64,000 nucleotides of DNA from Gluconacetobacter azotocaptans (GTDB lineage: Bacteria > Pseudomonadota > Alphaproteobacteria > Acetobacterales > Acetobacteraceae): contig NZ_JABEQF010000003.1 in the NCBI RefSeq assembly GCF_014174355.1, positions 124,001-188,000 on the forward strand, written 5' to 3'. Each line of letters opens with the position of its first letter. The first letter of the stretch is position 1. The position numbers were made by a program, and so were the translations under genes. This document shows, one piece after another, positions 42,876-52,613 of the stretch. The notes under the pieces were generated by a model. That model ran no database searches, was not told the origin of the DNA, and saw nothing but the letters and a program-made list of their open reading frames with translations.

Positions 42876-45080
42876 TCAGGCGCTGTCGCGCAGCCGGTAT
42901 TCTACGATGTTGGTGCTGCCGGGCACCCGGAAACGGTTGATGAGGGCCGTCAGCCTTTCCGTCTCGCCTGCCAGGCTGCGGGATGCGGCGCGGGAATGGT
43001 CGGCGGCGGCGGCGTTCTTCTGGGTCGTCTGGTCCATGGAACTGACCGCGATATTGATTTCCGACAGGCTGGAGGATTGCTCCTGCGCCGCCACCAGAAT
43101 CTGGTTCAGACTGTCGCTGATGCGGGCAATAAAGTCCGAAATGTCCTTGAGCGCCTTTCCGGTATCGCTGACACATTTCGAGCCCGTCTGGATCTCGGAA
43201 CCGGTCTTGCGGACCAGGGTGCCGATGTCCTTCGCCGCCTGGGCGCAGCGCAGGGCCAGGGCCCGTACCTCGCTGGCGACGACCGCGAAACCCCTGCCGG
43301 CCTCCCCGGCCCGGGCGGCCTCGACCGCCGCGTTGAGCGCCAGGATATTGGTCTGGAACGCAATCCCGTCGATGGCTTCGACGATGGTGACGATCTGCCT
43401 GGAACTTTCCTCGATCCGCTGCATCGCCTGATGGGTCTGCCGCATGATTTCAGAAGAGGCGGTGGCGGAGCCGCGTGCCTGCAGGCCGATTTTCTGCGCG
43501 GCGCCGATCTGGGCTGCCGAGCTGGCCACGCTTTGCGTGGTCTCGGTGACCGCGGCGACCGTTTGTTCGAGCGCGGCCGCCTGCTGCTCGGTGCGCTGGG
43601 CCAGGTCGTCCGCCCCGGAAGCGACATCCGACGTTCCCGTGCGGATGACCCGGCCGGACGCGGCGATTTCCGACAATGCATCGGCAAGCTGGCGGACGGA
43701 CTGGTTGAAATTCCGCCGGAGGGGTTCGAATTCCAAGGGTAGGCTGTCGCTCAGTTCAAAGGACAGGTCGCCCTTCGCCAGCTTGCTCAGGCCCTCGTCC
43801 ATCGTCCGGATGACCCGGTCGACGTTTCTGATCTTTTCTTCTTCTTCCTGCCTGGCCTTCTGTTCGAGCCGTTCGTGCCGGCGGCGGGTTTCCGCCGCTT
43901 CCACCTCGGCATGCCGGGCCTTCAGCAGCGAGACGCGGAAGCCTTCCAGGCCCTGTGCGACCATGCCGATCTCGTCACGCCGGTCCGTCCCCGAAATCCT
44001 GTCGTCATACCTGCCGTGGCTGAGATCGGACACGGCGGCGAGCAGGTTGCGGAACGGTTTCCTGATCAGCCTTCCCGAGATGAGGTAGATGAGCAGCACC
44101 GACAGCACCATGAGGACGAAGCCCGACGTTACGAGCGCGACCACATTGTTGCGCACCGGGGTACTCAGGGCGGATACCGGCACATCGACGACCAGGGTCC
44201 AGACGTTGTCGAAGCCCGGGATCACGAAAGGGATCATGATCCGCTCCTGCGTGCCGCCCTGGAAACCCCGGATGATCTGGATCTTGCGGGTGGAAACCGC
44301 CCGGGAAAGTTCGCTTGTCCCTTCCCCTTTGTAGGGCTGCATCAGCAGCGTCTCGTCCGGGTTCGCGATCCAGAGCATATCGTCGGAGATCAGCGCGATG
44401 TTCCTGCTGCCGAATATGTGCGCATTGCCCAGCAGGGTGACGATCCAGTCGAGCGGCGTGTCGATACCGGTCACGCCAATCTTCTTGCCGTCGAAGACCA
44501 CGGGATAGGCGAACGAGACCATTTCCACATGGTTGCTCTCCGCCACATAGGGGGCCGTCAGTATCCCGTTCCCCCGGGCCATCGGCAAAGTGTACCAGGG
44601 ATGGTCGTACTGTTCCTTGATGGCGTGATATTCGATCGACTTGTCGGCCTTCCGGGTAAAATAGGGAAAGAATATCCCGTTCGAATTGCTGCCGATCGCA
44701 TGTGCGTCCCTGCGGCCGTCGAAGCCCGAGGGCGTTTCCTCCATCCACATGCCGAAGCTGTCGGTGAAGCGCGTTTCGCTTTCATTGAGCAGGCTGAGGA
44801 CTTCCGCCCGGTTGCCGGTCCCGGCCTTGTGGGAGGCCTCGATCGATCCGGCTGTGCTGCGGACTATCGCATTCTGCTGGGACATTCGCGTTACGATCTG
44901 GTCCACCAGGATCCGGCTCTGCGCGGTGGCTTCCGAGAATACGCTTTTTTCGACCTGCGATTTCATCATCCATGCCGAAATCGTCACGGCCATCGCCTGG
45001 ATGACGATGAAGGCAAGACCGCACATCAGGACAATTCGCGTGGGCAGGCTGTTCCGTGGACGATTCGAATGAGCAGGCAT
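42876..45080 (-). CDS. Methyl-accepting chemotaxis protein with periplasmic dCACHE sensor
   Basis: 734 residues. TM1 (RIVLMCGLAFIVIQAMAVTI), a large periplasmic dCACHE domain (about 50-330, with HPWYTLPMARGNGILTAPYV and a GVTGIDTPLDWI motif), TM2 (GFVLMVLSVLLIYLI), HAMP, a second HAMP-like segment (EGLSKLAKGDLSFELSDSLP), and the signalling tip EAIDGIAFQTNILALNAAVE. It directs swimming toward or away from a small ligand, often an amino or organic acid for dCACHE. ATG 45080 has AAGGA upstream. No other che genes are in the window. Confidence 0.93.
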   Translation of the reverse strand: MPAHSNRPRNSLPTRIVLMCGLAFIVIQAMAVTISAWMMKSQVEKSVFSEATAQSRILVDQIVTRMSQQNAIVRSTAGSIEASHKAGTGNRAEVLSLLNESETRFTDSFGMWMEETPSGFDGRRDAHAIGSNSNGIFFPYFTRKADKSIEYHAIKEQYDHPWYTLPMARGNGILTAPYVAESNHVEMVSFAYPVVFDGKKIGVTGIDTPLDWIVTLLGNAHIFGSRNIALISDDMLWIANPDETLLMQPYKGEGTSELSRAVSTRKIQIIRGFQGGTQERIMIPFVIPGFDNVWTLVVDVPVSALSTPVRNNVVALVTSGFVLMVLSVLLIYLISGRLIRKPFRNLLAAVSDLSHGRYDDRISGTDRRDEIGMVAQGLEGFRVSLLKARHAEVEAAETRRRHERLEQKARQEEEEKIRNVDRVIRTMDEGLSKLAKGDLSFELSDSLPLEFEPLRRNFNQSVRQLADALSEIAASGRVIRTGTSDVASGADDLAQRTEQQAAALEQTVAAVTETTQSVASSAAQIGAAQKIGLQARGSATASSEIMRQTHQAMQRIEESSRQIVTIVEAIDGIAFQTNILALNAAVEAARAGEAGRGFAVVASEVRALALRCAQAAKDIGTLVRKTGSEIQTGSKCVSDTGKALKDISDFIARISDSLNQILVAAQEQSSSLSEINIAVSSMDQTTQKNAAAADHSRAASRSLAGETERLTALINRFRVPGSTNIVEYRLRDSA

Positions 45081-45185
45081 CAGGAACTCTATCCTTTTAC
45101 TCTCACAGCCTTCCAACGGGCGAATACCGTCTTTATCAACCTACATCGTTTCCTGAGAAAAACAATTTGCGCCGCCCGGGGGCGA

Positions 45186-45477
45186 AGGTCGGGCATTGCC
45201 CGAACCCAGCCGTTATCCAAACTCGGGGGCCCGAGGCCCTGGACCCCGATCATGGAGAGCGGATTGGTCGGCCAAAGGCCGGTGGGTTTTGGCGGGCTTC
45301 AGGTCCGCGCCCCGAGGCCTGTCGCAAAAGAGCTGGTCATACCGCCAGCTTTGCGCACACGGGGCGTCGCCCCTCGAGCCACCAAAGGGCTTGGCCCTTT
45401 GGATGCCCATGACTTCGTGAAACGAGACGGGAAGGCAAGGGCCGAGGCCCTTGCCGGGTTCGGGCGGACGCCCGGAA
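45186..45477. repeat. Intergenic mosaic repeat, copy 10 (longest)
   Basis: Nearly 300 bases built only of the family modules: TTGCCCGAACCCAGCCGTTATCC; GGGGGCCCGAGGCCC plus TGGACCCCGATC; CTTCAGG...CCTG; CCAAAGGGCTTGGCCCTTTGG; GACTTCGTGAAACGAGACGG; GGCAAGGGCCGAGGCCCTTGCC; GGGTTCGGGCGG. It fills the gap between the chemoreceptor and the 3' end of etfA. No gene is present in 45081-45478. Confidence 0.85.
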
Positions 45478-45478
45478 A

Positions 45479-46411
45479 TCAGCCGGCCTTGTCCAGCGCG
45501 GCCTCAAGCTGCGGCAGAACCTCGAACAGGTCGCCCACCAGCCCGTAATCCGCGACCTGGAAGATCGGGGCCTCGGGGTCCTTGTTGATCGCCACGATGA
45601 CTTTGCTGTCCTTCATGCCGGCCAGATGCTGGATGGCGCCGGAAATACCGACGGCGATGTACAGCTCGGGTGCGACGATCTTGCCGGTCTGCCCGACCTG
45701 ATAGTCGTTGGACACGAACCCGGCGTCGACGGCCGCGCGCGACGCGCCGATGGCCGCCCCCAGCCGGTCGGCCAGGGGTTCGAGCCGCTTGAAATTCTCC
45801 TCGTTCTGCAGGCCGCGGCCGCCGGAAACGATGATGCGCGCGGCGTCCAGTTCGGGCCGCTCGGACTTCGAGCGTTCGATGGATACGAATTCCGACACCG
45901 CCGGGGCGTCGGGCGCCGTGACCTCGCGCACCGCGGCATTGCCGCCCTCGGCCGGGGCCGGGTCGAAATTCGAGGCGCGAACCGTCAGCACCTTCTTCGC
46001 ATCCGACGATTTCACCGTCGCCAGCGCGCTGCCGGCATAGATCGGGCGGACGAAGGTCTCGCCATCGACGATCGACACCACGTCGGGGATCGGCTGCACG
46101 TCCAGCAGGGCGGCGGCACGGGGCAGCACGTTCTTAGCGGTGGCGCCCGACGCCGCGACGATGTGGCTGTACGCGCCGGCCAGCGACGCGATCAGGGCGG
46201 CCAGCGGTTCGGCCAGGTCGTGGGCGCTGCCGGCGTCGGTCGCGCGCAGCACCTGCGCGATGCCAGGGATCTGCGCGGCGGCGGCGGCAACGGCCGCGTC
46301 GCCGGTGACCAGGGCGTGGACGTCGCCCAGGGCCAGAGCCGCGGTGACGGCGGAACGGGAAGCCTGCCTGATCGCGCCGGCCTCGTGGTCCAGAAGAACG
46401 AGTACGGTCAT
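45479..46411 (-). CDS. etfA: Electron transfer flavoprotein alpha subunit
   Basis: 310 residues. The C-terminal FAD-binding domain carries [19 protein letters not shown], then [40 protein letters not shown] and [20 protein letters not shown], all hallmark segments. With EtfB it takes electrons from flavin dehydrogenases (acyl-CoA and others) and passes them to ETF-QO. It starts two bases after etfB. Confidence 0.96.
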   Translation of the reverse strand: MTVLVLLDHEAGAIRQASRSAVTAALALGDVHALVTGDAAVAAAAAQIPGIAQVLRATDAGSAHDLAEPLAALIASLAGAYSHIVAASGATAKNVLPRAAALLDVQPIPDVVSIVDGETFVRPIYAGSALATVKSSDAKKVLTVRASNFDPAPAEGGNAAVREVTAPDAPAVSEFVSIERSKSERPELDAARIIVSGGRGLQNEENFKRLEPLADRLGAAIGASRAAVDAGFVSNDYQVGQTGKIVAPELYIAVGISGAIQHLAGMKDSKVIVAINKDPEAPIFQVADYGLVGDLFEVLPQLEAALDKAG

Positions 46412-46413
46412 GA

Positions 46414-47163
46414 TCAGATCACCTTCGCTTCGTTACGCAGACGCGCCACAAGATCGGCGGCGGACTCGACCTTGACGCCCGCCTTGCGCGTCGGCGGCTC
46501 GGCCACCGACAGGGTGGTCAGGCGCGGTGTCACATCCACCCCCAGATCGCCGGGGGCCACCGTTTCCATGGGCTTCTTGCGCGCCTTCATGATGTTGGGC
46601 AGCGAGGCATAGCGCGGCTCGTTCAGGCGCAGGTCAGCCGTCACGATCGCCGGCAGCGCCAGCGACACGGTTTCCAGCCCGCCGTCGATTTCGCGCGTCA
46701 CCACGGCGCGGCCGTCGGCGATTTCGATCTTGCTGGCGAAGGTGCCCTGCGACCAGCCCAGCAGGCCGGCCAGCATCTGGCCTGTCGCGTTCATGTCGTC
46801 GTCGATCGCCTGCTTGCCCAGGATCACAAGATCCGGGCTTTCCTTCGCCACCAGCGCCTTCAGGACCTTGGCGACGCCCAGCGGTTCCACCGCCACGTCG
46901 GTCAGGACCAGGATGGCGCGGTCGGCCCCCATCGCCAGCGCCGTGCGCAACGTGTCCTGCGCCTGCTGCACGCCGATCGACACCGCCACGATCTCGGTCG
47001 CGATGCCTTTTTCCTTCAGGCGCACCGCTTCCTCGACCGCGATCTCGTCGAACGGGTTCATCGACATCTTCACGCCCGCCGTCTCGACACCCGTGCCGTC
47101 CGCCTTCACGCGGGGCTTGATGTTGAAATCGATCACGCGTTTTACCGGGACAAGAACCTTCAT
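46414..47163 (-). CDS. etfB: Electron transfer flavoprotein beta subunit
   Basis: 249 residues. It begins [20 protein letters not shown], contains the AMP-binding region and the recognition-loop helix ([20 protein letters not shown]), as in mitochondrial-type group I ETF. It is not FixA, since no fixCX follow. It sits between the ETF-QO gene (74 bases upstream) and etfA in a single operon. Confidence 0.96.
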   Translation of the reverse strand: MKVLVPVKRVIDFNIKPRVKADGTGVETAGVKMSMNPFDEIAVEEAVRLKEKGIATEIVAVSIGVQQAQDTLRTALAMGADRAILVLTDVAVEPLGVAKVLKALVAKESPDLVILGKQAIDDDMNATGQMLAGLLGWSQGTFASKIEIADGRAVVTREIDGGLETVSLALPAIVTADLRLNEPRYASLPNIMKARKKPMETVAPGDLGVDVTPRLTTLSVAEPPTRKAGVKVESAADLVARLRNEAKVI

Positions 47164-47237
47164 TGACGTCTTTGCCTGTTGCCTTCGGAGGGAGGGGGGC
47201 CGTTCAGGACGCCCCCATACCGCATTTCACCGGAAAA

Positions 47238-48875
47238 TCACATCCCGCCCGGATAGTTCGGGCCGCCCGCACCCTCGGGCGTGACCCAGTCGATGTTCTG
47301 GGCCGGGTCCTTGATGTCGCAGGTCTTGCAGTGCACGCAGTTCTGCGCGTTGATCTGCAGGCGCGGCGCGGTGTCGGTATCGACGGCCTCGTACACCGCC
47401 GCGGGGCAGTAGCGGCTTTCGGGCGAGCGGAACACGTCCCAGTTGACCGTCTTCCACAGGTCGGGGTTGCGCACCTTCAGATGGACCGGCTGGTCTTCCT
47501 CGTGGTTCGTGGCGGACAGGAAGACCGAGGACAGGCGGTCGAAGGTGATCCGGCCGTCCGGCTTGGGGTAGGCGATCGGCGTCGAGACGGTGGCCGATTC
47601 CAGGACCTCGTTATCCGCATGGCGGTGGTGCAGGGTCCACGGCGCGCGGCCGCGCAGCAGCATGGCGTCGATCCCGGAATAGAGCGCGCCGCCCTTCATG
47701 CCGAACCGCGCGAAGGCCGGACGGATGTTGCGGACCCCGCGCAGTTCCTGCCACAGCCACGATTGCCGCACCCGCCTGGTATAGGACGCGGGTTCGGCCT
47801 TGCCGGCCGCCATCGCCTCGGCCACCGCCTCGGCCGCCAGCATGCCGGATTTCATGGCGGTGTGGGTGCCCTTGATCTTGGGCACGTTCAGGAAGCCCGC
47901 CGCGTCGCCGACCAGCGCGCCGCCGGGGAAGGTCAGGCGCGGCACCGACTGCAGCCCGCCCTCGGACAGGGCGCGGGCGCCATAGGCGATGCGCCGGCCG
48001 CCCTCGAAGAACTTGCGGAAGGACGGATGCAGCTTCAGGCGCTGCATCTCGTCGAACGGCGACAGCCAGGTGTTGGGGTAGTCCAGCCCGACGACGAAGC
48101 CGTAGGACACCAGGTTCTCGCCGAAATGGTACATCCACGCGCCGCCATAGGTGCGGTCGTCCAGCGGCCAGCCGAAGCTGTGCTGCACCAGGCCGGGGCG
48201 GTGCAGGTCCTTGGGGATTTCCCACAATTCCTTGATGCCCAGGCCGTAGGTCTGCGGGTCCACGCCCTTGCGCAGGTTGTACATCGCCATCGCCCGCTTG
48301 GTCAGCGAGCCGCGGCAGCCTTCGGCGAACAGGGTATAGCGGGCGCGCAGTTCCATGCCGGGCGCATAGTTCGCGCCGGGCTGGCCGTCACGGCCGATGC
48401 CCATGTCGCCGGTGGCGACGCCCACCACGCGGCCGTCTTCCTCCAGGATTTCGGCGCCGGCGAAGCCGGGATAGATCTCGACGCCCAGTTCCTCGGCCTG
48501 GACCGCCAGCCAGCGGCAGACATCGCCCAGGCTGACGATGTAATTGCCGTGGTTGCGCATGTGCGGCATCACGCGGTCCAGCATCGGCACCGTGTAGCCC
48601 CGGCTTTCGGTGAGGTAGAGCATCGCCTCCTCGCTCACCGGGGTGTTCAGCGGCGCGCCGCGTTCCTGCCAGTCGGGCAGCAGTTCGGCCAGCGCCCTGG
48701 GTTCGATCACCGCGCCCGACAGGATGTGGGCACCGATCTCGCTCCCTTTCTCGATCAGGCACACCGTCGCGTCGGGCGCCAGTTGCCGCAGCCGGATGGC
48801 CGCCGCCAGGCCGGCCGGACCCCCGCCGACAATGACCACATCGAATTCCATCGTCTCGCGCGCGTGTTCGGTCAT
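47238..48875 (-). CDS. Electron transfer flavoprotein-ubiquinone oxidoreductase
   Basis: 545 residues, standard length. FAD motif VVIVGGGPAGLAAAIRL at the N-terminus, the long central ubiquinone/membrane-docking region, and a C-terminal 4Fe-4S site (YCPAAVYE, then NCVHCKTCDIKDP). It passes ETF electrons to the quinone pool in the cytoplasmic membrane. First gene of the ETF operon. ATG 48875 is used; ATG 48851 (MEFDVV) is possible because the GAGAGG before 48875 is very close. Confidence 0.96.
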   Translation of the reverse strand: MTEHARETMEFDVVIVGGGPAGLAAAIRLRQLAPDATVCLIEKGSEIGAHILSGAVIEPRALAELLPDWQERGAPLNTPVSEEAMLYLTESRGYTVPMLDRVMPHMRNHGNYIVSLGDVCRWLAVQAEELGVEIYPGFAGAEILEEDGRVVGVATGDMGIGRDGQPGANYAPGMELRARYTLFAEGCRGSLTKRAMAMYNLRKGVDPQTYGLGIKELWEIPKDLHRPGLVQHSFGWPLDDRTYGGAWMYHFGENLVSYGFVVGLDYPNTWLSPFDEMQRLKLHPSFRKFFEGGRRIAYGARALSEGGLQSVPRLTFPGGALVGDAAGFLNVPKIKGTHTAMKSGMLAAEAVAEAMAAGKAEPASYTRRVRQSWLWQELRGVRNIRPAFARFGMKGGALYSGIDAMLLRGRAPWTLHHRHADNEVLESATVSTPIAYPKPDGRITFDRLSSVFLSATNHEEDQPVHLKVRNPDLWKTVNWDVFRSPESRYCPAAVYEAVDTDTAPRLQINAQNCVHCKTCDIKDPAQNIDWVTPEGAGGPNYPGGM

Positions 48876-49002
48876 ACCTCTCTCGGTCCTGCTGCGCCAT
48901 GATCGGGGGGAGCCACGGCCTGGGTGGAAATTCCTGGATGCATTCCTAGAACCGAACCGGGCCGAAACGCAAAAAAATGACCGTGGGGTGTCCGCGCGAG
49001 GA

Positions 49003-49704
49003 TCAGCCCGCCGGGCCGAAGGCCAGTTCCTGGGTGGCGCACCACTCGGGACCGACGAAATTGACGATCAGCGACCGGCGCAGGCCCCGGATCGGGCGGC
49101 GCACGAACCCGTGCCAGCTGTCGGAAGCCGGCACGAACAGCAGGCCGGAATTGAATGCCCCGGACGCCCGGGCGACGGCGCGCCCGTCGCCGGTCATCAG
49201 GTCGGTCCCCCACGCGGCGGCATCGGCATCGGTGGACAACGACACCAGAAGCGTCAGCTTCTTGGCCCCGATATCGGTATGGGGTTCCAGCCAGAACCCG
49301 TCCGTGTCCAGGCACAGTTCCAGCCGCAGCGCCGTCCCCGCCAGCCGCGCGCCACACAGGCCCGCCAGCGCCTGCCGCGTCGCGGGGGCGTCGAACATGT
49401 CTGCAAGGACGGCCAGGCCAGGGACCCGCGCGCGCTGGGACGGGGTGACGAAGACACGGTTGGCGTTTCGGGCCTCGCGCCGGCCGCCGGTGTCGCCGCC
49501 CCGGGCTCCGCGGCCGGGGTCCCAGTCCAGCAGGGCCGCCACGCAGGCGGGCGGCAGGAGGTCGGCCAGCGTCCAGTGCGCGAACGGCCAGTCCGCGCCT
49601 TGTGCCGCGTCCAGCGACGCGGCGAGGCAGGCCCGCGCCGCCTGGGTCACGACGGCCTGCCCCACGGCCGGGCGCGGATCGTCCTGTTCAGATGGCGGCG
49701 GCAT
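49003..49704 (-). CDS. 2-oxoglutarate/Fe(II)-dependent oxygenase family protein
   Basis: 233 residues. The iron triad is H-x-D in LEPHTDIGAKKL and the distal His in ASDSWHGFVRRP, with the 2OG-binding Arg in RRSLIVNFVG. The substrate is unknown; homologues hydroxylate proteins or small molecules. It starts 17 bases inside hemN, so the two are translationally coupled, and an oxygen-requiring enzyme in an Fnr-controlled operon may respond to low oxygen. Confidence 0.75.
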   Translation of the reverse strand: MPPPSEQDDPRPAVGQAVVTQAARACLAASLDAAQGADWPFAHWTLADLLPPACVAALLDWDPGRGARGGDTGGRREARNANRVFVTPSQRARVPGLAVLADMFDAPATRQALAGLCGARLAGTALRLELCLDTDGFWLEPHTDIGAKKLTLLVSLSTDADAAAWGTDLMTGDGRAVARASGAFNSGLLFVPASDSWHGFVRRPIRGLRRSLIVNFVGPEWCATQELAFGPAG

Positions 49705-51058
49705 GCCGTGTCACGTCAGCCGGGGCGCGATAGGCATCGAACAGGGCGGCCACCGTGCGCAGGAACGGCCGTCCGGCCTCGGTGACGCGGATCACCGGCC
49801 CGTCCAGCGTCACGAACCCGTCCGCCGCCAGTTGTCCCAGCGCGGGGGCGGCGTCCGCGAAGCAATCGTCGGGCGCGGCGTGGCGGCGGGCGATGTCGGC
49901 CAGGTCGGCGCGCAGGTCGCACATCAGCGCCTCGATCACGTCGGCCCGCAACCGGTCCTGGGCGGTGCGGCGCACGCCGCGCACCACCGGCAGAATGCGC
50001 GCGGGGTCGGCCAGCAGACGGGCGTAGGCGGCGGTAGTCGTCGCGTTCTGGGTCAGGCCCGGCCCGAAGGCGGAAATCGCCGAGGCGCCGACGCCGATCA
50101 GCACCGACGCCGGATCGACGGTATAGCCCTGGAAATTGCGGCGCAGCGTTCCAGCCTCGGCGGCCAGGGCCATGCGGTCGGCGGGCCGCGCGTAATGGTC
50201 CAACCCGATGGCCCGGTAGCCCGCGCGGCGCAGCACCGTGTCGATCCGCGCGCGCTGGGCCAGGCGGTCGGCCGGACCGGGCAGGGCGTCGGCGGGCAGC
50301 ATGGCTTGCCGCTTCTGCTTCCAGGGTACGTGGGCGTAGCCGAACACTGCCAGCCGGTCGGGGCGCAGGGCCGCAACCGAGGCGGCGGTGTCGCCGACAC
50401 CCTGCTCGGTCTGGTGCGACAGGCCGTAGATCAGGTCGATATTGACGGACCCGATGCCGGCGTCGCGCACCCGCCGGATGCAGTCCGCGGTCTGCGCGTG
50501 GCTCTGGATGCGGCCGCAGGCGCGCTGCACCTCGGGGTCGAGGTCCTGCACGCCGAGGCTGACGCGATTGAAGCCCAGCGCCCCCAGCAGGGCCGGATAC
50601 TCGTCGGGCAGGTAGCGGGGGTCGAGTTCGATGGCGATTTCGGCGCTGGCCTCGACGCGGAACAGGCGGCGGATGGTCTGCATGACCTGCCGCAGGGTGC
50701 CGGGCGGCAATGTGGTGGGCGTGCCGCCGCCCCATTGCACATGCGACACCGGGCGCCCGGGGCCGAGCCGTTCGGCCACGCGCGACAGTTCGTCGATCAG
50801 CAGCGCGCCGTAGGCCGCCCGCCCGTCGGGGTTGCGCATCACGGCGGTGTTGCACCCGCAGAACAGGCACAGCGCATCGCAGAACGGCACGTGCAGATAC
50901 AGCGACAGCGCCGTCCCCGACGGGACGGCGCGCAGCCAGGCATCGGCGTCCGCCGGGCCGATATCCCCGGTGAACTGCGCCGCCGTCGGATAGCTGGTAT
51001 AGCGCGGCAGGTTCCCCCCGTAGCGGGACAGGAGATCGGAGGAAACCGCCGCGGTCAC
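49688..51058 (-). CDS. hemN: Oxygen-independent coproporphyrinogen III oxidase
   Basis: 456 residues of a radical SAM enzyme: CDALCLFCGC gives C60-x3-C64-x2-C67 for the 4Fe-4S cluster, with the HemN N-terminus RYGGNLPRYTSYPTAAQF. It converts coproporphyrinogen III to protoporphyrinogen IX without oxygen. GTG 51058 lies four bases after the ompW stop, so ompW-hemN-oxygenase form one operon downstream of an Fnr box. No strong ribosome site is visible; coupling to ompW is likely. Confidence 0.93.
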   Translation of the reverse strand: MTAAVSSDLLSRYGGNLPRYTSYPTAAQFTGDIGPADADAWLRAVPSGTALSLYLHVPFCDALCLFCGCNTAVMRNPDGRAAYGALLIDELSRVAERLGPGRPVSHVQWGGGTPTTLPPGTLRQVMQTIRRLFRVEASAEIAIELDPRYLPDEYPALLGALGFNRVSLGVQDLDPEVQRACGRIQSHAQTADCIRRVRDAGIGSVNIDLIYGLSHQTEQGVGDTAASVAALRPDRLAVFGYAHVPWKQKRQAMLPADALPGPADRLAQRARIDTVLRRAGYRAIGLDHYARPADRMALAAEAGTLRRNFQGYTVDPASVLIGVGASAISAFGPGLTQNATTTAAYARLLADPARILPVVRGVRRTAQDRLRADVIEALMCDLRADLADIARRHAAPDDCFADAAPALGQLAADGFVTLDGPVIRVTEAGRPFLRTVAALFDAYRAPADVTRHAAAI

Positions 51059-51062
51059 AGGA

Positions 51063-51854
51063 TCAGAACCGGTATTCGATACCGGCGCCGACGACCGTCG
51101 GGTCGAGCGAATCATGCGCCCGGATGAAGGGCCCGCTGGAGCCGCCACGGTCGTTCGCCCAGGCATGCATGCGCATGAACATCTGCTTGACGTCGAAGTT
51201 GAAGAACCAGTTGCCGACCAGCTGATAGTCGAAGCCGGCATTGACGGACGGGCCGCCGGTGAAGCCGACATTCAGCTTCTGCACCAGGCCGCCGGCCGGC
51301 GAGATGTTGTGGAACCACGCCATCGTGCCGCCAACGCCCACATAGGGGTTGAAGCGCTTGTGCGGACGGAAATGCCAGGCAAACGTCACGGTCGGCGGCA
51401 GGACCCAGGCGCTGCCGACATCGACATGGGCGGAGCCGCCCACGCCCTCGGCCGCGACCTCGTGCCGCGTGCTGGCGGCGATCAGGTCGACCGACAGGTT
51501 ATCGGTGAAGAAATATTCGAACGTCAGTTCCGGCATCACCTGGCGGGTGGTCTTGATCCGGCCCGGCACCGCCGCGCCGTTGATCCACAGCTTGCTGTCG
51601 CGGTCCTCGGGCATCACACCCAGCGCGGACAGGCGGATCAGGAAGTCGCCCTTGCCCAGGCCGATCTTGGTGCTGGCGCAGGTTTCGAACAGCCCGCAAT
51701 GCCCGCCATGCGCGGGCGGCGGCGCGACGACCGGGGCGACGACCGGCGCGTTCACGTAGGCCGACGGGGTGGCGGTCTGCGCGTATCCCGCGACGGGCGC
51801 CAGCATCGCCATGCCGACCGCCATGTGGAAGGCAAGGCTACGGGTCAGTTTCAT
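51063..51854 (-). CDS. ompW: OmpW-family outer-membrane protein
   Basis: 263 residues. Sec signal (AFHMAVGMAMLAPVAGYAQ), a short Pro/Val/Ala linker (VNAPVVAPVVAPPPAHGG), then an eight-stranded barrel with OmpW motifs (GDFLIRLSALGVMPED, LPPTVTFAWHFRP, NPYVGVGGTMAWF) and a C-terminal Phe (GAGIEYRF). It forms a small hydrophobic channel. OmpW is Fnr-induced in enterobacteria, and an Fnr box lies 79 bases upstream here. Confidence 0.92.
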   Translation of the reverse strand: MKLTRSLAFHMAVGMAMLAPVAGYAQTATPSAYVNAPVVAPVVAPPPAHGGHCGLFETCASTKIGLGKGDFLIRLSALGVMPEDRDSKLWINGAAVPGRIKTTRQVMPELTFEYFFTDNLSVDLIAASTRHEVAAEGVGGSAHVDVGSAWVLPPTVTFAWHFRPHKRFNPYVGVGGTMAWFHNISPAGGLVQKLNVGFTGGPSVNAGFDYQLVGNWFFNFDVKQMFMRMHAWANDRGGSSGPFIRAHDSLDPTVVGAGIEYRF

Positions 51855-51932
51855 TCGTTTCGGGCCTCTTGATCTTTTCGCGATGAACACATCGTGTGGT
51901 CTGGCAAAGATCACGGGCATCCAGGCGCCGCC

Positions 51933-51946
51933 TTGACATGAATCAA
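51933..51946. promoter_or_regulatory. Fnr box upstream of ompW-hemN
   Basis: TTGACATGAATCAA, matching TTGAT-N4-ATCAA in 9 of 10 defined bases. It is 79 bases before the ompW start and overlaps the stop of the next gene. Confidence 0.75.
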
Positions 51947-52449
51947 GACGGTCCGGCCGGGGGATCGGCCACCAGCCGCACCGTGACGGCGCCCGCTTCC
52001 CGGTGGCCCCGCGCCGCCAGGCCGGCCAGCAATGCGGGTTCGGTGGCCGGCAGCATCGTGCGGACCGCGCCGCACCGGGCCTGCCGCGCCAGGGCGTCCA
52101 GCGCCGGCAGGAAGGCGTCCAGCACCGCCCCATGGTCCCCGAAGGTCAGGACGATGAAATGCTCGGCCGTCAGAACCCGGCCGAAACGCATATCTGAGTC
52201 GCAGTGAAAGGATATCAGGCCGCAGGGAAAGCCGCCGCCCCCATGGCGCGCCACCAGCATCCCCCGCCGCAGGCGGGGGCCGGGCCGCGTGGCGCGCCGT
52301 GCCGAACGCATCCACAGGCGGCGGTCCATTGCCGGAAAGGCCGACCGGACGAGGGGGTAGACCACGGCGATGTCGTCGGGCCGCAGCAGGTCGACGACAA
52401 TGCGGGAAGCATGATTATCCAACGGGCGACCCGGCCTTCTTTTTGTCAT
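51943..52449 (-). CDS. GNAT-like protein of unknown function
   Basis: 168 residues. The start IVVDLLRPDDIAVVYPLVRS looks like the first strand and helix of an acetyltransferase (GNAT) fold, but the acetyl-CoA loop (Q/R-x-x-G-x-G/A) is not obvious. The alternative is an uncharacterised Fnr-regulated protein, because its start lies 38 bases from the perfect Fnr box at 52487 and it is divergent from the fnr gene. Confidence 0.55.
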   Translation of the reverse strand: MTKRRPGRPLDNHASRIVVDLLRPDDIAVVYPLVRSAFPAMDRRLWMRSARRATRPGPRLRRGMLVARHGGGGFPCGLISFHCDSDMRFGRVLTAEHFIVLTFGDHGAVLDAFLPALDALARQARCGAVRTMLPATEPALLAGLAARGHREAGAVTVRLVADPPAGPS

Positions 52450-52486
52450 TGCCCGGGGACGCTCGCGATCACGGCCCTTTCGGGCA

Positions 52487-52500
52487 TTGATTCAGATCAA
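52487..52500. promoter_or_regulatory. Perfect Fnr box between the GNAT-like gene and fnr
   Basis: TTGATTCAGATCAA, full match to TTGAT-N4-ATCAA. It is 38 bases from the minus-strand start and about 114 bases before the fnr start, so it probably serves autoregulation and activation of the divergent gene. Confidence 0.85.
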
Positions 52501-52613
52501 CTCTGCCCGCATTCTGCGCCCATGTCGTGTCCCGCTGGCGAGCCCCGCCTTCCGGCGGACCACGGACCCGTCCACCCCCGGACAGGTCCGAACCGGGAGG
52601 AGCCCGGAGCACA

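Noticed and set aside
46414-48875. fixABC-type electron bifurcation genes
   Set aside because: No fixX, and the order and segments fit housekeeping EtfAB with ETF-QO.
48977-51127. 716-codon plus-strand frame
   Set aside because: Antisense to the 2OG oxygenase and hemN, both with catalytic motifs.
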